Shown piece by piece: positions 1 through 12,361 of a DNA stretch of 64,000 nt. The translations under genes were made by a program, and so were the position numbers. Under the pieces are notes generated by a model. It did not search any database, had not been told where the DNA came from, and saw only the letters and a list, made by a program, of their open reading frames with translations. This DNA comes from Entamoeba histolytica HM-1:IMSS (Eukaryota > Evosea > Mastigamoebida > Endamoebidae), in contig NW_001914903.1 of assembly GCF_000208925.1 (NCBI RefSeq), positions 20,441-84,440 of the forward strand, in the 5' to 3' direction. Within the stretch, counting starts at the first letter, position 1. The number at the start of each line of letters is the position of its first letter.

Positions 1-51
1 GTCACACCCTTCTTTTCGTTAGACAGGTTTATTTTTAATACTTTAACTTTT

Positions 52-735
52 TTACTTTTTTGATAGTTTAACTAAGTAGTCTAATACATAGTCTTGCATT
101 GATTTTTGAGAATGATTTGATAAGATAATATTTATGACAGTGGTTATATCAAAAGTAATAATAAATAATGTTTTATCAACATTATTCATATATGGAAGAG
201 TAAAATAAAGAATTATAAGGAATGGAAATTCATTAATAAAATCCATAGGGACAAATAGCCTAAATGGTTTAACAGGAATACCAAGACAATAACTTATAAT
301 TGGACCATACACATCTGAGCCATAACTTTTAAATAATGCATAAATTGAACAAATAAGAAAATGATTTCCAGAGAAATATTTATCTGAGAAACTTAAAAAA
401 GTGAAACACCCTGCCCTCATAGCCTTAACAGCCAAACAAAAGTCATCTATTAAAATATATTTCTGTAATAAAGTAAAAACAAAGTTTGATTCGAGAATAA
501 CAGCTACTGATGTATGAACAACCATAATATACAAGCTAGTATTAACTTGATAATCAAAAATAATTCCACTAAAGAACGTGTTACAATAAGCAAACAATAC
601 TGAAAGGAAAATCCTATGAGAAAAATTTTCATATTTTTGTAATGCTTTATGAATATGAAATTGAGTTGCAATTGAATGAATAATTTGACAAATTGGATGT
701 TGTAAATAAATACATATTTGTGGAATTTGGTTCAT
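52..735 (-). CDS. Multi-pass membrane protein, possibly TRIC-like
   Basis: A 227-residue protein with several hydrophobic stretches (about residues 40-85, 95-115, 125-155 and 170-200), so it is probably a multi-pass membrane protein without a cleavable signal peptide. The spacing of a basic 'VKAMRAG' segment followed by further hydrophobic helices loosely recalls the TRIC family of intracellular monovalent cation channels, but no diagnostic motif is clear, so this is only a suggestion. ATG and stop are both inside the window, and the stop lies 51 bases from the left edge. It faces away from the A43-like gene across about 500 bp. I am fairly sure it is a real gene and unsure of its function. 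Confidence 0.6.
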   Translation of the reverse strand: MNQIPQICIYLQHPICQIIHSIATQFHIHKALQKYENFSHRIFLSVLFAYCNTFFSGIIFDYQVNTSLYIMVVHTSVAVILESNFVFTLLQKYILIDDFCLAVKAMRAGCFTFLSFSDKYFSGNHFLICSIYALFKSYGSDVYGPIISYCLGIPVKPFRLFVPMDFINEFPFLIILYFTLPYMNNVDKTLFIITFDITTVINIILSNHSQKSMQDYVLDYLVKLSKK

Positions 736-1251
736 TTGAGAATTAAGTGAATTAAAACTATTAGATTATTTCATTTAAACATTTAGAAATTTGCTTCACT
801 ATTTATGTTCTATAAATAGATTCTCTTTTAGAAGAATATTTAATATTCCATTTTGTTCCTTTGTTATAGATGTAGATGTACAGAATATCATATCATTTGA
901 ATAATAAACTAAAAGAAGAATAAAAAATATAAAATTAAATAAAAAAAAAGGAGTTGTGCTGAACTTTGACAATTATTATCAACAAAATTTATAGACTCTT
1001 TCTCAATTATTAAAAAAAAAGAAACAATAAATAACACAAAAAAATATATTATTAATGGAGAATTAAAGTTAGTCTATCTACTCATCAAATTAATAAAAAA
1101 ACTACTTTTGTTTATGACTAACAATGAGTAATAACACTAAATTGAATGGTTTGTTACTAATATATTGGTTTTCTATAAAAGAACTAACAAAATTTTAATA
1201 AAAAATCAAATAATAGTCTTAACAATCAAATTAGAATTGAAAAACTGGCAC
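736..1251. other. Gene-free interval
   Basis: About 515 bp of AT-rich DNA with homopolymer A runs. It lies upstream of the membrane-protein gene and downstream of the A43-like gene, both on the minus strand. No convincing reading frame, RNA gene or repeat was seen. Confidence 0.6.
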
Positions 1252-1947
1252 TTATTCTACTTTTAAAATTTTGCAATGAGAATCATTCATTTCACCTTCA
1301 ATAATAGGTGGGTTATGGTTGAAATTCATTCCACGAATTTTAAAACGTGCTAATACATCAATTTGTAATTTAGGTGATAGTCGTTCACGAACAAGATCAG
1401 TACTTACTTTTACATTAAAAATGCCATATACCAATAATGCTATATGGTCGAAACTTTTTTGACATACAGTAGCAACTAAACAAATAAATTAAATATCAAA
1501 CACAATATAAAAAATATATATATAAAACAAACTCAAGTACGTATTGATTACTGGTCTAAAGACAATACAATTTAATTTTAAACGAATAGTAAGAATACCA
1601 GAATCAAAAGAAGTTTTAGTTTTTTCAGGAACTTTGAAGTTTTTATATGACATAATTATTCCTTGGAAAGTACCATTAACATAAGAAGTTAAAAGATAAC
1701 TATCAATAATCTCTTGAATTGACCCTTTAATATTTTTTAAATGATGTGGATATAATGAAATTGAAAATGGTAATTCACAATCAATAAATGGTGTTTTTTC
1801 ATTTTCTGGAGATGCACGAAGACCATTTAATAAAATATCATATTTTGAAAGAATAGAGATATTGGTTGTGGGTCTAGTTCTTAATTCTTCAATGAAATTA
1901 GAGATTGCTTCAGTTGTTTCTTCTAATGAAATTTGTTTAACCTTCAT
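1252..1947 (-). CDS. RNA polymerase I subunit A43-like (Rpb7/A43 fold)
   Basis: Two exons, 1947..1533 and 1475..1252, separated by a 57-bp intron with GTTTGT donor and TAG acceptor, encode 212 residues. Splicing is required: the first frame otherwise runs into intron codons, and the joined phase-1 codon restores a continuous protein. Residues 55-140 ('PFSISLYPHHLKN', 'FQGIIMSYKNFKV', 'LNCIVFRP') match the N-terminal half of the A43/Rpb7/RPC25 stalk subunit family. The part after the junction ('DHIALLVYGIFNV') matches the start of the OB-fold, where A43 proteins read HIGLLV-G-FN. In the family this subunit pairs with A14 to form the Pol I stalk that recruits Rrn3. The hydrophilic N-terminus and FN motif favour A43 over Rpb7, but the assignment rests on motif memory. 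Confidence 0.65.
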
Positions 1948-2061
1948 GTTTAAGTAGGTTTTAGTTATTTAAAGATGTATTCTAAAAATAAAAAAGGGCT
2001 TTTTTTTTTGTTTTTTCATAAAAATGAAATAAAAAATTAATGAAAATAATTCAATTTATTG

Positions 2062-3231
2062 ATGGAAGAGAAAAAGAAAATAGAATCTAAGCCTAATAAT
2101 TGTCTTAGTAGAAAAGAAAGAAGAGAAGCTTTTAAAAAGAAAATTAAAGGTAGAAAAGAAATGAAAAAGAATAGAATAAATCAATGTAAAGAACTTGTTG
2201 AACAAAAGATTGAGATTATTGATGGAATGAGATGGGTTGTTCCATATCTTTATTGGTTTGAAGTTATGGTTAAAGAGAGGTGGATTGGAAAAGAAATTAA
2301 AGAAATAATGAAAGAAGAATTTCATTATTCAGACGATGACATTACTAGAGCATTTGAAAAAGGGTTATTAAAAATTAAAAGAAATAATAATGAAATAAAT
2401 GAGAATTGTATTGTTATACAAGGAGATATTTTATTAAATCAAATACATCGTCATGAATTACCTGTTCCATATTTGTTACCAATTATTTATGAAGATAATG
2501 ATGTTATTGTTGTCAATAAACCAAGTGGAATACCTACACATTCAGGAGGAAGATATACAGAAAATACAGTTATAAGAATATTAGAAAAAGAACGAAACAT
2601 AAAATTGTTTGGAGTTCATCGATTAGACCGTTTGACAAGTGGAGTATTACTAATAGCTAAAAGTTCTGAAATAGCAAATGAAATACAACGTCATTTTATA
2701 AATGCATATAAAAAATATATTTGTAGGGTAATTGGTTATATGGATAGTTGTATTGTTAATAAGCCTATTATTGAAACATCGTGTATTACTAAACAACGAG
2801 TTACTGTTGGTTGTGAAGGAAAAGCTTCAACTACTATTTTTGAACAAATTCAATATGATGAAAAAACTGATACAACTCTTCTTTGGGCTATTCCAAAAAC
2901 AGGAAGGATGCATCAAATAAGAGTTCATTTAAGTTATGAAAATCATCCAATAGCGAATGATTCAATGTATAGAAATAAAAACGAATATTGTACTCATTTT
3001 TCTATTCCAGAAAACTGGAAACAACCAGAATGTAAAGAATGTACTTCAGGAATTGAAATACCTCAAGAAAATTTATGGTTGTCTTGTGTTGAGCTTTCAG
3101 TTGAATATCATGGCACAACGAAAACATTTATCTCCGAGATTCCAAAATGGGGAACAAAAAACTATGATTGTAGTAAAGATCTCCAAGAATGGAGAACAGT
3201 TCATAACCAAATACTTTCAGAAGTTAATTAG
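2062..3231 (+). CDS. RluA-family RNA pseudouridine synthase (PUS8/PUS9/RPUSD2 type)
   Basis: A 389-residue protein. A lysine-rich start is followed by an S4-like segment (residues about 65-135, 'VPYLYWFEVMVKERWIGKEI' through 'IHRHELPV'), typical of the Rib2/Pus9/RPUSD2 group, which modifies position 32 of cytosolic and mitochondrial tRNAs. The catalytic domain follows: 'VVNKPSGIPTHSGG' near 152 and the signature HRLDRLTSG with catalytic Asp189. The later 'PKTGRMHQIRVHLSYENHPIANDSMY' region is the RNA-binding motif of RluA enzymes. The ATG at 2062 is preferred; it sits 20 bp after an AT-rich leader. The protein lacks the deaminase half of yeast Rib2, so only the synthase activity is expected. 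Confidence 0.9.
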   Translation: MEEKKKIESKPNNCLSRKERREAFKKKIKGRKEMKKNRINQCKELVEQKIEIIDGMRWVVPYLYWFEVMVKERWIGKEIKEIMKEEFHYSDDDITRAFEKGLLKIKRNNNEINENCIVIQGDILLNQIHRHELPVPYLLPIIYEDNDVIVVNKPSGIPTHSGGRYTENTVIRILEKERNIKLFGVHRLDRLTSGVLLIAKSSEIANEIQRHFINAYKKYICRVIGYMDSCIVNKPIIETSCITKQRVTVGCEGKASTTIFEQIQYDEKTDTTLLWAIPKTGRMHQIRVHLSYENHPIANDSMYRNKNEYCTHFSIPENWKQPECKECTSGIEIPQENLWLSCVELSVEYHGTTKTFISEIPKWGTKNYDCSKDLQEWRTVHNQILSEVN

Positions 3232-3455
3232 AGTTATAATAAGTTGTTGGTAAATGATATAAAAGAAATTTAAAAAAAAAGTTTGGTATGTCCAACTCCA
3301 AAACAAAACAAAATAATTTGCAGAAAACTAGCATATTTGAAACAATAATTGAAATACACTATTGAAGGAAACTTTGTTTAGTTCCTGATTTTAGTAAAAA
3401 GTCAAAGAAAATTCATAATAAAGAAATGAATCTTAGTTCATCTTGATTCTTATTT

Positions 3456-3761
3456 ATGCAACTGTACCAAGACTTACATCACTGTTTTATTTTTGATAAA
3501 AAAGAAACGAATCAAATATTTATCCCTTGTGCTTCTCATCCTTTACAATTAGATGATTCATCATGTTCTAGTTCTTGTTCTTCTATTATACTTTCACCTA
3601 TTGAAAGAAATTTTGTTCCTCCTCCTAGAAATTCAAATCCAATTTTAAATGATCCACTCTTTTGTCAGTTACATACTAACATTTCACCTTCAAATATGAT
3701 TTGTTATTCAACAAGTATTTCTTCTGACTCTTCATTTGATGACTGTTTTATTTTTGAATAA
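3456..3761 (+). CDS. Hypothetical Ser/Cys-rich protein
   Basis: A 101-residue protein with a Ser/Cys-rich stretch (about 34-43, 'SSCSSSCSS'), a central Pro/Asn-rich part ('VPPPRNSNPILNDP') and an acidic end 'SFDDCFIFE'. No signal peptide, membrane segment or known domain is visible. Codon use resembles its neighbours, and it is free-standing between the pseudouridine synthase and the DOCK gene, which supports a real small gene, but nothing identifies a role. Confidence 0.5.
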   Translation: MQLYQDLHHCFIFDKKETNQIFIPCASHPLQLDDSSCSSSCSSIILSPIERNFVPPPRNSNPILNDPLFCQLHTNISPSNMICYSTSISSDSSFDDCFIFE

Positions 3762-4064
3762 TAGAGAAGATTGTATATTTCACTAATTTTAATATGAATA
3801 GGATATTCATTATTTATGATGTTTCTCACTTAAATTCCATCTGGTTGTTGATCTTTTTGTTTTATATTTTAAATTTTTGTTATTTGAAACAAGTTATTGA
3901 AATATAGGAACAATCTTGAAAAAAATTTGTAGATTTGATTACAAAAAATACTTCGAGAAAAACGTAAAAAAATGAAATGAAAGGGAAAAAAATAGAAAAT
4001 AAGAGATAAGATATTAATAAGAATCTAAAAGCATCTCAAAAATTTTAAGGAGAAGTTAGATTGT

Positions 4065-7000
4065 ATGACGCAGAAGTTGTTGCCTTCAGACTTAGAAGAA
4101 ATCTTTGGGATTGACATCAACATAAAAGAAGTTAAGAAAAAAGAAGAAAATGAAACAAAAAAACCGAAGAAAATGAATGAGCAAAACCAAAAAATTTTAC
4201 AAAAATTTGACGTTTGTTTAAAGGAGTTGATGTAAATAATAATTTTATGATAAATAAAAAAGGATAGATTTATTTATTTATTAGAGTTATGACACAGAAC
4301 ATAATGGAGAATTAGATGTATATCAATTAAAGAAGTATATTGAAAAAGAATTTAATATTTGTTTAACTGAAGAAACAATTAAATATCATTGTGGTCAAAC
4401 ATTCTTACAAAAAGCTTATAAAGTTCAACGAAGTGAATTTATTGCATTTCATAAATACATTACATCTAATTTAAATGAAATAATGGTTTGTTTCAATTAT
4501 TAAATATGTAATAATAAAAGAAAATAAAAGTATTTATTACTTTTAGAAAGAAAAAACAGGAAATATTTTTAATTCATTTGAAAATCAATTTGCTGATAAA
4601 ACTGGCGTTGATATTCAATACAAGTATCTTGATAGAAATATTTTTACTATTTCTTCATTTGATAAACCACATGCACTTATTTCTCCACAACAACAACGTC
4701 CAAATGATAAATACCATCAAATTATTTACAACCAATTATTTAATCAGTCAATATCAATTTTTCAAACACCAAAAAAATATGTTAGTGTATTTGAAGGTAA
4801 AGAACCAACAAAAGTCTCATTATCATCTAATAATGAAGAGTTTAATGTTGACTCACTCATTCAAACAGAAACACGTAAACCTGGTTCAAGAAAGAAAAAG
4901 AATAAATTTTTATTCCAAAATTTTAATGCTAAAATTACTTCAGATGAATTATTATATTCAACAACATTATGTAACGCTCAACCTCGTCCTATTCAAGAAT
5001 TATTAAAAGTAAGAAAACCTACTATTGTTAATATTACCAAATTTCAAATAAATATGACTACCGATAATTTATATTGTAGAATGAGTTTATATGATAAAAA
5101 TTATATTAAATTAACATCAGACTTCTATTTTACATTAACATCAGATGTTTTAAAAGATCATATAAAAGAAAATAAACCACTTAATGTTCCATTAGTATCA
5201 ATTCCTTTAAAAGAAGAATTTATTGGAGAAGAAGAAAATTATGTTGTGTTACAAGTTTATAAACAAATGGATCCAAATATTGATTTTGCACGAGAAATTT
5301 TTAGTGACGAAGGTCAAAAAGAATTAAAAACTAAAAAGAAATATATTGATGGAATTAAAGAATCAACTCGTATCTTTGAACAAAAAGGAATGTTACAATT
5401 ATTAATGTTTAGTGCTGCGTTAATTAAATTTAAACCAAAATATGATCCATTTAAATTAGTTAAACCAGTAGGAGATCCTAAAGATGTTGTTTCAATGATT
5501 AAAGATGTTGATAGAATGAAAACTTGTGGGTATTGGGAATTTTTATTTAAACCATCAAAAAAAGAAGATGTTCATTATGATGGATTTATGGTAACTAATA
5601 CTCAAGATGGGACAAATGGGTCTCAATTTTGTACTATGACTGATTTATCTATTCAAGAGAAAGAGGATATTTTTATGGACTATGAAAATTTATTATTTGT
5701 TTATCCAACTGAAATTTGTCTTGGTAAAGAGAAAAAAAGAAATGGAGTTTGTGTTACTGTTTATCTAAGAGATAATGATAATGACAAATTTACTCCAGGT
5801 GTATCTAAACCAATGGCGGCTATTTATCCAATGGCTAATACTCCTATACAATCACTTACAAGGTCATTTACTACTGCTGTATCAGTAGACAAGATTGGTC
5901 ATTTTATTGATGAAATTAAGATCCAATTGCCTTTCCCTTTAACTGATAAACACCATTTATTATTTCATATCAAAGACATAAATTGTGAAGATGGAACAGA
6001 GGGAAGACATTTCTATGCTAAACTTCCATTATTAGATAATGGACAAATTATTGAAAATAAAGAACACACTGTCCAAATTATGAAAGAAATGACAAAAAAA
6101 TATTTAAGTGTAATTGATAATTACGATGTAACAAAAGTTTATTTAAAGGTCAATATTCGATTAGTCTCTACTATTTATCCTGAACATTCTTCAATTTCAA
6201 AATATTTATCAGGAACAGAAAGCATTAATAATATCATTACTGTTGATAGTAAATTGGATATCCTTCATTTCTTTCCTTCTATTCTTCAAAAATGTCTAGA
6301 AGATGCTACTTCAGGAAAACAAGAAAGTCTTATTAAGTTATTTGAAATAGCCAATTTGATTGAAAATAATAAAGAGATGTCTCAAGATCAAAAAGAAAAG
6401 TATCGAATATATAAGAGTCCAATAATACTCGATAGTATCAATCATTTTGTTTCATATAAAAGTGATGATGGGAGATATTATTGTCAAGTTATTACTTCAT
6501 TACTACCAGTATTATTTGCTAAAAATGAGAATATTTGTAAAGAACGATTAAAATATAGTTGGGTTATTTATTCATTATTAATCAAGTCAATTATTGGATA
6601 TTTAAAGGATTATAAAGCATTTGATGCTCCTAACTTTCATGATTTTTGTTTTAGTGAGCAAGGAAAATATGTTGGATTTAATTTATCTACAAATGTTTCT
6701 TTATGTTCTGAATTTATTTGTTATTGTTCAGACTTAGATATTGTAGAACTCAGTGTAATTAGAGACGCTAATTTGTTCTTTGCTGAATTCATTAGAGACT
6801 TAGCTATAATGTGGAGACATGATGAAATGGCAAAACTTGTTGATACTCATCTTGATCGTCTTTCAATGCTTAAAATACATGACCCAGAACAAGCAAATTT
6901 CCAACAATTACTTCGTCTTGAATTTATTTCAGTCTTAGCTGAAAGTGATAGGTTATATCAAATTAATGGACCACAATTACTTGAAATTAAAGAAATTAAT

Positions 7001-10000
7001 AAATTAAATGATCAACTACAACAACGACACACTTTAATGTTTATTATATTAAGACAGTACTTCCAATTAATATTAACTCATGATAAAACAATTAGTAAAA
7101 TGGCATTACAAGAATTAATTAATATTATGAATAAATATGATCTTGATAAACAATTTTCAACTCAAACAGAACGTGATAAATTCTTTAATATGATATTTCC
7201 ATTTGTATTATTTATTCTTGATGATTCAGAAAAAATTAATGAATGGAAAGCAAAAGATTGTTTAGCAGATTTATATGATATTGAATCACTTTATGTTATT
7301 TTCTTCTTTATTCTTAAAAATTTAAAAGAAGAAACCGTTCAACAGTGGTTAGTTTCTGATTTCCTTCCAAGTCTTCTTAATTCATTATTAACTCATATCA
7401 GAAAAGCATTATTATTATTTAGTAGATATCCAAACACATTTATTCCAAATACATCAAAAACTTATATTAAGGAATTAATAACTATACTTAATGATATATC
7501 AAAAAGTGCCCCAAGTTCTAAAACCCCTTCACCTGGGCTAAACAGAAACCAATCATCAACTAAATTACATCCAGGATTAGGACTTGGTGTTTCTGGAAGA
7601 AGATCATTATTATTAAAGAAACCTGTAGAAACAACATCTGAAGAAATTCCACAATCACCTAGAAAAGGAGAAAGGTCAAGTCCATCCTTAGATGGAACAA
7701 AAAAGATAACTGGGTTTATGGAAAGATCAGGAAATGCACAATTTTTAGCAGGAAGAAATAGGTCAAATTTGATGACATCATCAGAAAATAATACTAATAC
7801 TGGTAGAGGTACTGAAGATGATTTAATTATTGACATTGCATTGATTTCAATGGATTTTGTTGAAACTACTATTGGAGTATTGGTAAATGAAGAAAATACT
7901 CAAGCACTTGAAAGAGCACAAGAAATTATTTCATCAGTACTTTTTGAAGTTAAACCAAATGATAGTTATCTTATTAGTTTATACGAGTTTATAAGAACTA
8001 TGATTATTACATATAAAGAATTCATTTTTAAAAGACCAAACAACTTAGCTTTGAACTTACTGAAAAATTTATTGCGACTTTCTAATTCAGCTACTAAAAA
8101 CCAAAAAAATTTTGCTAATAACTTAATTTTCATCTTTGCTAAAACAAATTTCATTGTTACAGGAAATACAGTTTCTACAATAGTTAATGCTACAAGTGCT
8201 TTGTCAGAGCTTCAATTTAATGATGTTCATAGTATTGAAGAGTCAATTAAAGGTTTAGTTAATTTGGCAGAAAAGTATCATGATAACTTTAATAATAAAC
8301 TTCAAAAATGCATTGAATTATCACTTAATGAAGGAGTTAGGAGAAATAAATCATTACAACGAGTTCAACGATTATACAAAGCAATTGATGCAGGTGATCT
8401 TGATGTTTTTATTACATTTGTTTTAGAATGTATTAATGTATTAAATGGATTACTTGACTTTACAATAAATGCAGAACCAACAGTAATAAATGGATATATT
8501 GGAATGAAAAGAGAGTTAGTTAAAATGTTTAAAACAAATGAAAGTTCTAAAATGGTTAAATGTTGGATAGAATTTATTGAAAGTAAAGCTATGAATATCA
8601 GTGAAACATTTAATTCATTCCTTGAAGAAAAAATTAAAGAAATCAACATTCAATATAATAACTGTATTGAAAAAATCAATTTATTGGAAGGAAAGTGTGA
8701 TACTAATGAAAAGGAAATGAAAGACTTAGAAGAAAAATGTAAGACTAATAAAAAAATTGGAGAACAATTATTAGACTGGGCAAAGAAATCACTCTCAATT
8801 GATAGTTGTGACTTAGAACCATTCGATGATGTTCAATTAATTAGAAAGATTGAAGAATTAGAAAAAGAACAAACAAAAAGAAGTAATGAAGTTAAAACTA
8901 TGTTAGATGAATATACCTCATTTGATAAAACACTAACAACTTTTAAGTTATCTTCTAATCCATTATTCCCTGTTACGAGTCAAGAAATGAGTGATGGTGT
9001 TAGAAAAGTTCTTCAATTACATCAGTCACGAATTAAAGCTGTCAACAGTCATCTACAAACAAGAACATCATATGACTCAGAAAAAGAAAGATATACTAGT
9101 AAAATACGTTCATTTGAAATGGTGATAGAAAGAAAATATTTTGATATTTGCGATGATATTATGACATTACCATTTAATAAAATTTTCTTAAAAGAGTCTA
9201 TAGATAAATTAAAAGGATTAAACCAAGTATATGTTAGTGATATTAATAAACTTACTCATAAGAAAGAAAAAGTTGGAGGATTAAAACCATCGTGGGAAAT
9301 TGCTTATTGTAGTTGGGAAGAAAGTATTAGTTATGCTATATCAGTTGTGGAATGGTTAGCACAATTAATTGAAAATGTTAAGAATAATGAAGAAAATATA
9401 TTACAAATGAAGAAATGGTATGATAATGAACGAACATTTGTTAAAACAGTGATATCAGCATATTTATGGGATGGATTATATATTTCATTAGATAAAGTTA
9501 CCATGAGACAATCCAATGACTATTTGAACACTCTTACCAAAGTTTCACAATATTTATTGGACCATGTCAAGGAAGCAGAAAAACAATATGAAGAGGCAAA
9601 TCGTTTAATTGAAGAATTACGAAAAAGAAAGAAATTACCAATAGGATTTAAATATCTTCAAATGGTACAAAAAGAACATTTTCAAGAAGTAGAACCTTTA
9701 ACAAAGCTATTTGTTGATAAATGGAAGGAAGAAGAGAAAGTTGAAAAAATTAGAAAAGACTATGCAGCATTATTTGAAGAATTTTTTAATGAAACTGATA
9801 AAATTTGTAATACAGAACCATCAAAAGTTCCTGGTTCTGTTATTCAAAAAGTACAAAGTTTAAGAGATAAATTATTGATTTATGATGAACAGAAAATAGA
9901 CAAGTTAAATCGATATTGTGACTTAAAAAGAAGTGAACAAACAGTTTGGGCTAGGTGTTCTGCTTTAGGTATTCCTGAAAAAGAGGTAAAACAAGAAAAT

Positions 10001-11680
10001 AATGCTAATAAATCTCCAAGAAGTTCCATTTACCTATACAGTGGTAGAAGTCCTAGTCTTCAAACTCCACAAACTGGGTTCCAAAGAGGGTCAAGAAGAG
10101 GAGATGAAAATAAAGATATTATTGGATATTTTATTACAAATGAAGAAAATGTTAAACCAGATTGTTTCTATGACCTTTCTGTTGGTCAAAGAGAAGCATT
10201 TGATAAAGACTTAAAGATTGTACAAGACGATATTGTAAAAATATTAAATAATTTGAATAGCCTCAATGAATTAAAGAATCAATCACAAGATCCACAATTT
10301 GTGCTTGGTCGATATTACCAATTTGCTATGGACTATGTTTCTGCACCTCAATTACACATGACTTGGATCGCAAAATTAGCAAACGAACATAGAACAAAAC
10401 AACAATTTGTTGAAGCAGGATTATGTGAAGTTCATTTAATACTTTTCATTCACCATTTATTACCAAGTGAATTAGTGTCAATCAATGTTGATTCTTTAAA
10501 AACAACTTTTGGTAAATTTGTTAGAAATACTTCTGTTCCTCCTAATCCACAATTCACTGCTCACCTTACAGAAGAAATGATTCTTCAACATATTACTGCT
10601 GCATGTCATGATTTTGAGCAAGGTCATATGCCATGGTATGGATTAACTGTAGCATCCGTTGTTATTCCATATTACATTAAAAAGAATAAATACAAAGAAT
10701 TAGGAAATATTCATGACTTTGTTAATAGAATGTATGATTCATTGATAAATCATAATGGTGATGGTGTTGTACGGGATTATCTTCAATTTTATTATGTTAG
10801 ATTATTTGGAAAAGTATTTGGACCAGAGTTAAATAGATGTTCCTTCGTTTATTCTTCAACAAAAGAAAAAATGTCATATTTATTAAAAGAAGTCACTGAT
10901 ATTCTTCCACCATCTTTCACTGGGGAAAAACATATTTTACGTTCATTAGATCAAGTCAATGATACTGTATTGAACGCACCAGATAATGAATGTTATATTC
11001 TTTGGACTCAAGTCCAACCAGTCTATGATAATGGAGACTTTATTCAATATAGCTCAACATTTAATTTTGATGAGTTATGTGTTAATAGAGAAGAAGGAGA
11101 AGAAATATTATCAACATCAAATGCTCCAGCATTGAGTTTGTTTAAAAAGAGAACAGTCTTACAAACAGATTTTGTATTACCTAGTTTATTAAAAAGACAA
11201 AGTGTTATTAGTCAAAGTGTTGTTTATTTAACTCCAATAGAAATAATTATTGAAGAAATTCAAAAGAGAAAGAAAAATATTGATTACTTCCTTTCAGAAA
11301 GTAAAAAATTCTTTGGAGAAGTTGCTTTTGATATTATAAGTTTCTTACAGAAGAGTATTGGGGATTATTTCTTTGGTTTAAATGACAGTCCAGTTGGTAA
11401 GTCAAATATCTTTAATACCATGAAAATTATTGATGTTTTAGATATTTTTTATAAAGACCTAGACCGTTTTGACATGGTGTTATACAATAAATTGTTTGAT
11501 ATTTTAAAAGAATCTACTAATTGTTGTTCTGAAGCTCTTGCAGTCATTAAAGAGAATTCAAAAATTAGAAAGAGTAGTGCTAATTTAGAAAAGATTGAAC
11601 GTGAATTACCAAGAATTGATAGAGTTCTTGATGATATAGAAAAGAGATTAGAAGAGAAAAAGGAGGATGTCATTGCATAA
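4065..11680 (+). CDS. DOCK-family guanine nucleotide exchange factor with N-terminal EF-hand
   Basis: Three exons, 4065..4211, 4285..4485 and 4547..11680, with introns of 73 and 61 bp (both GTTTGT..TAG), encode 2493 residues. All junctions are phase 0 and the exons join in frame. The first junction creates an EF-hand-like loop ('FDSYDTEHNGELD', residues about 48-60). Residues about 500-660 resemble a C2/DHR1 lipid-binding domain, followed by a long helical armadillo-like middle. Residues about 1090-1200 hold a low-complexity Ser/Pro segment. Residues about 2030-2460 carry the DHR2 catalytic region ('YYQFAMDYVSAPQLHMTWIAKL', 'EAGLCEVHLILFIHHLL', 'YYIKKNKYKELGNIHDF', 'QFYYVRLFGKVFGPELN'). DHR2 proteins activate Rac/Cdc42-type GTPases; the exact target cannot be read here. 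The distal ATG at 4065 is chosen because conserved-looking EF-hand coding lies upstream of the large exon. Length is normal for DOCK proteins. Confidence 0.85.
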
Positions 11681-11957
11681 TAATTCATAGGCATTCTGTT
11701 TTATTCAATTGATTTTTAATTTCAAAATAATATTGTTTTATAATTTTTATTGTTTAATAATCCAAAATACAAACAGGTAATAATAAAACACTTTTATAAA
11801 TTCATTATTATATGAATTGAAGAATATTTTTAGTCGTTTATTAATTTATGGATAATTATGGATGAAACGACTTTGTATTTTTGTGATTGTTTTTGTATCA
11901 TTAAAATAAAAAAAAAATAAAATAAAAACTAAAAAAAACATAAAAAAATTTATATAT

Positions 11958-12335
11958 ATGAAAGCAATAATTATCGTTTTTGTGTTTGCTCTTGTTTATG
12001 CAAATAAACAAGGATTGGTTCAATTAAACAAAAGTAATCATGAACTTGTATTAAAGCAAAATAAGAATGTTATTGTCAAATTCTTTTCACCATATTGTCC
12101 ACATTGTGTACGTTTTAGTCCAATTTATTCTGAATTTGCAGTAAAAATGCAAAATGAAGAAAATTTAGTTGTTGCTGAATTAAATTGTGTTGACTTTAGA
12201 GATTTATGTGGGTTCTATAAAATTAGAGGATACCCAACTGTGAATTTTTATCATAATGGTGAATTTGTTGAAAGATTTGGACAACAAAGAACTGTTGATA
12301 ATTTAGTTGAATTCTCTAAGAAGAATATGAAATAA
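11958..12335 (+). CDS. Secreted/ER single-domain thioredoxin (CPHC active site)
   Basis: A 125-residue protein with a cleavable-looking signal peptide (residues 1-15, 'MKAIIIVFVFALVYA') followed by a single thioredoxin fold. The active site is C47-P-H-C50 in 'KFFSPYCPHCVRF', and the cis-proline motif is 'GYPTVNFY'. The order beta-active site-helix and the 'FGQQRTVDNLVEF' C-terminal helix match a-type domains of protein disulfide isomerases. There is no KDEL-like retention signal (it ends KKNMK) and no membrane segment, so it may be secreted or sit in the endomembrane lumen. CPHC is the dipeptide of strongly oxidising DsbA-type enzymes rather than the usual CGHC of PDI, which suggests a role as an oxidant; that is inference. 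Confidence 0.9.
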   Translation: MKAIIIVFVFALVYANKQGLVQLNKSNHELVLKQNKNVIVKFFSPYCPHCVRFSPIYSEFAVKMQNEENLVVAELNCVDFRDLCGFYKIRGYPTVNFYHNGEFVERFGQQRTVDNLVEFSKKNMK

Positions 12336-12361
12336 TTCAATTAATGTTCGTCTTTATTTAG

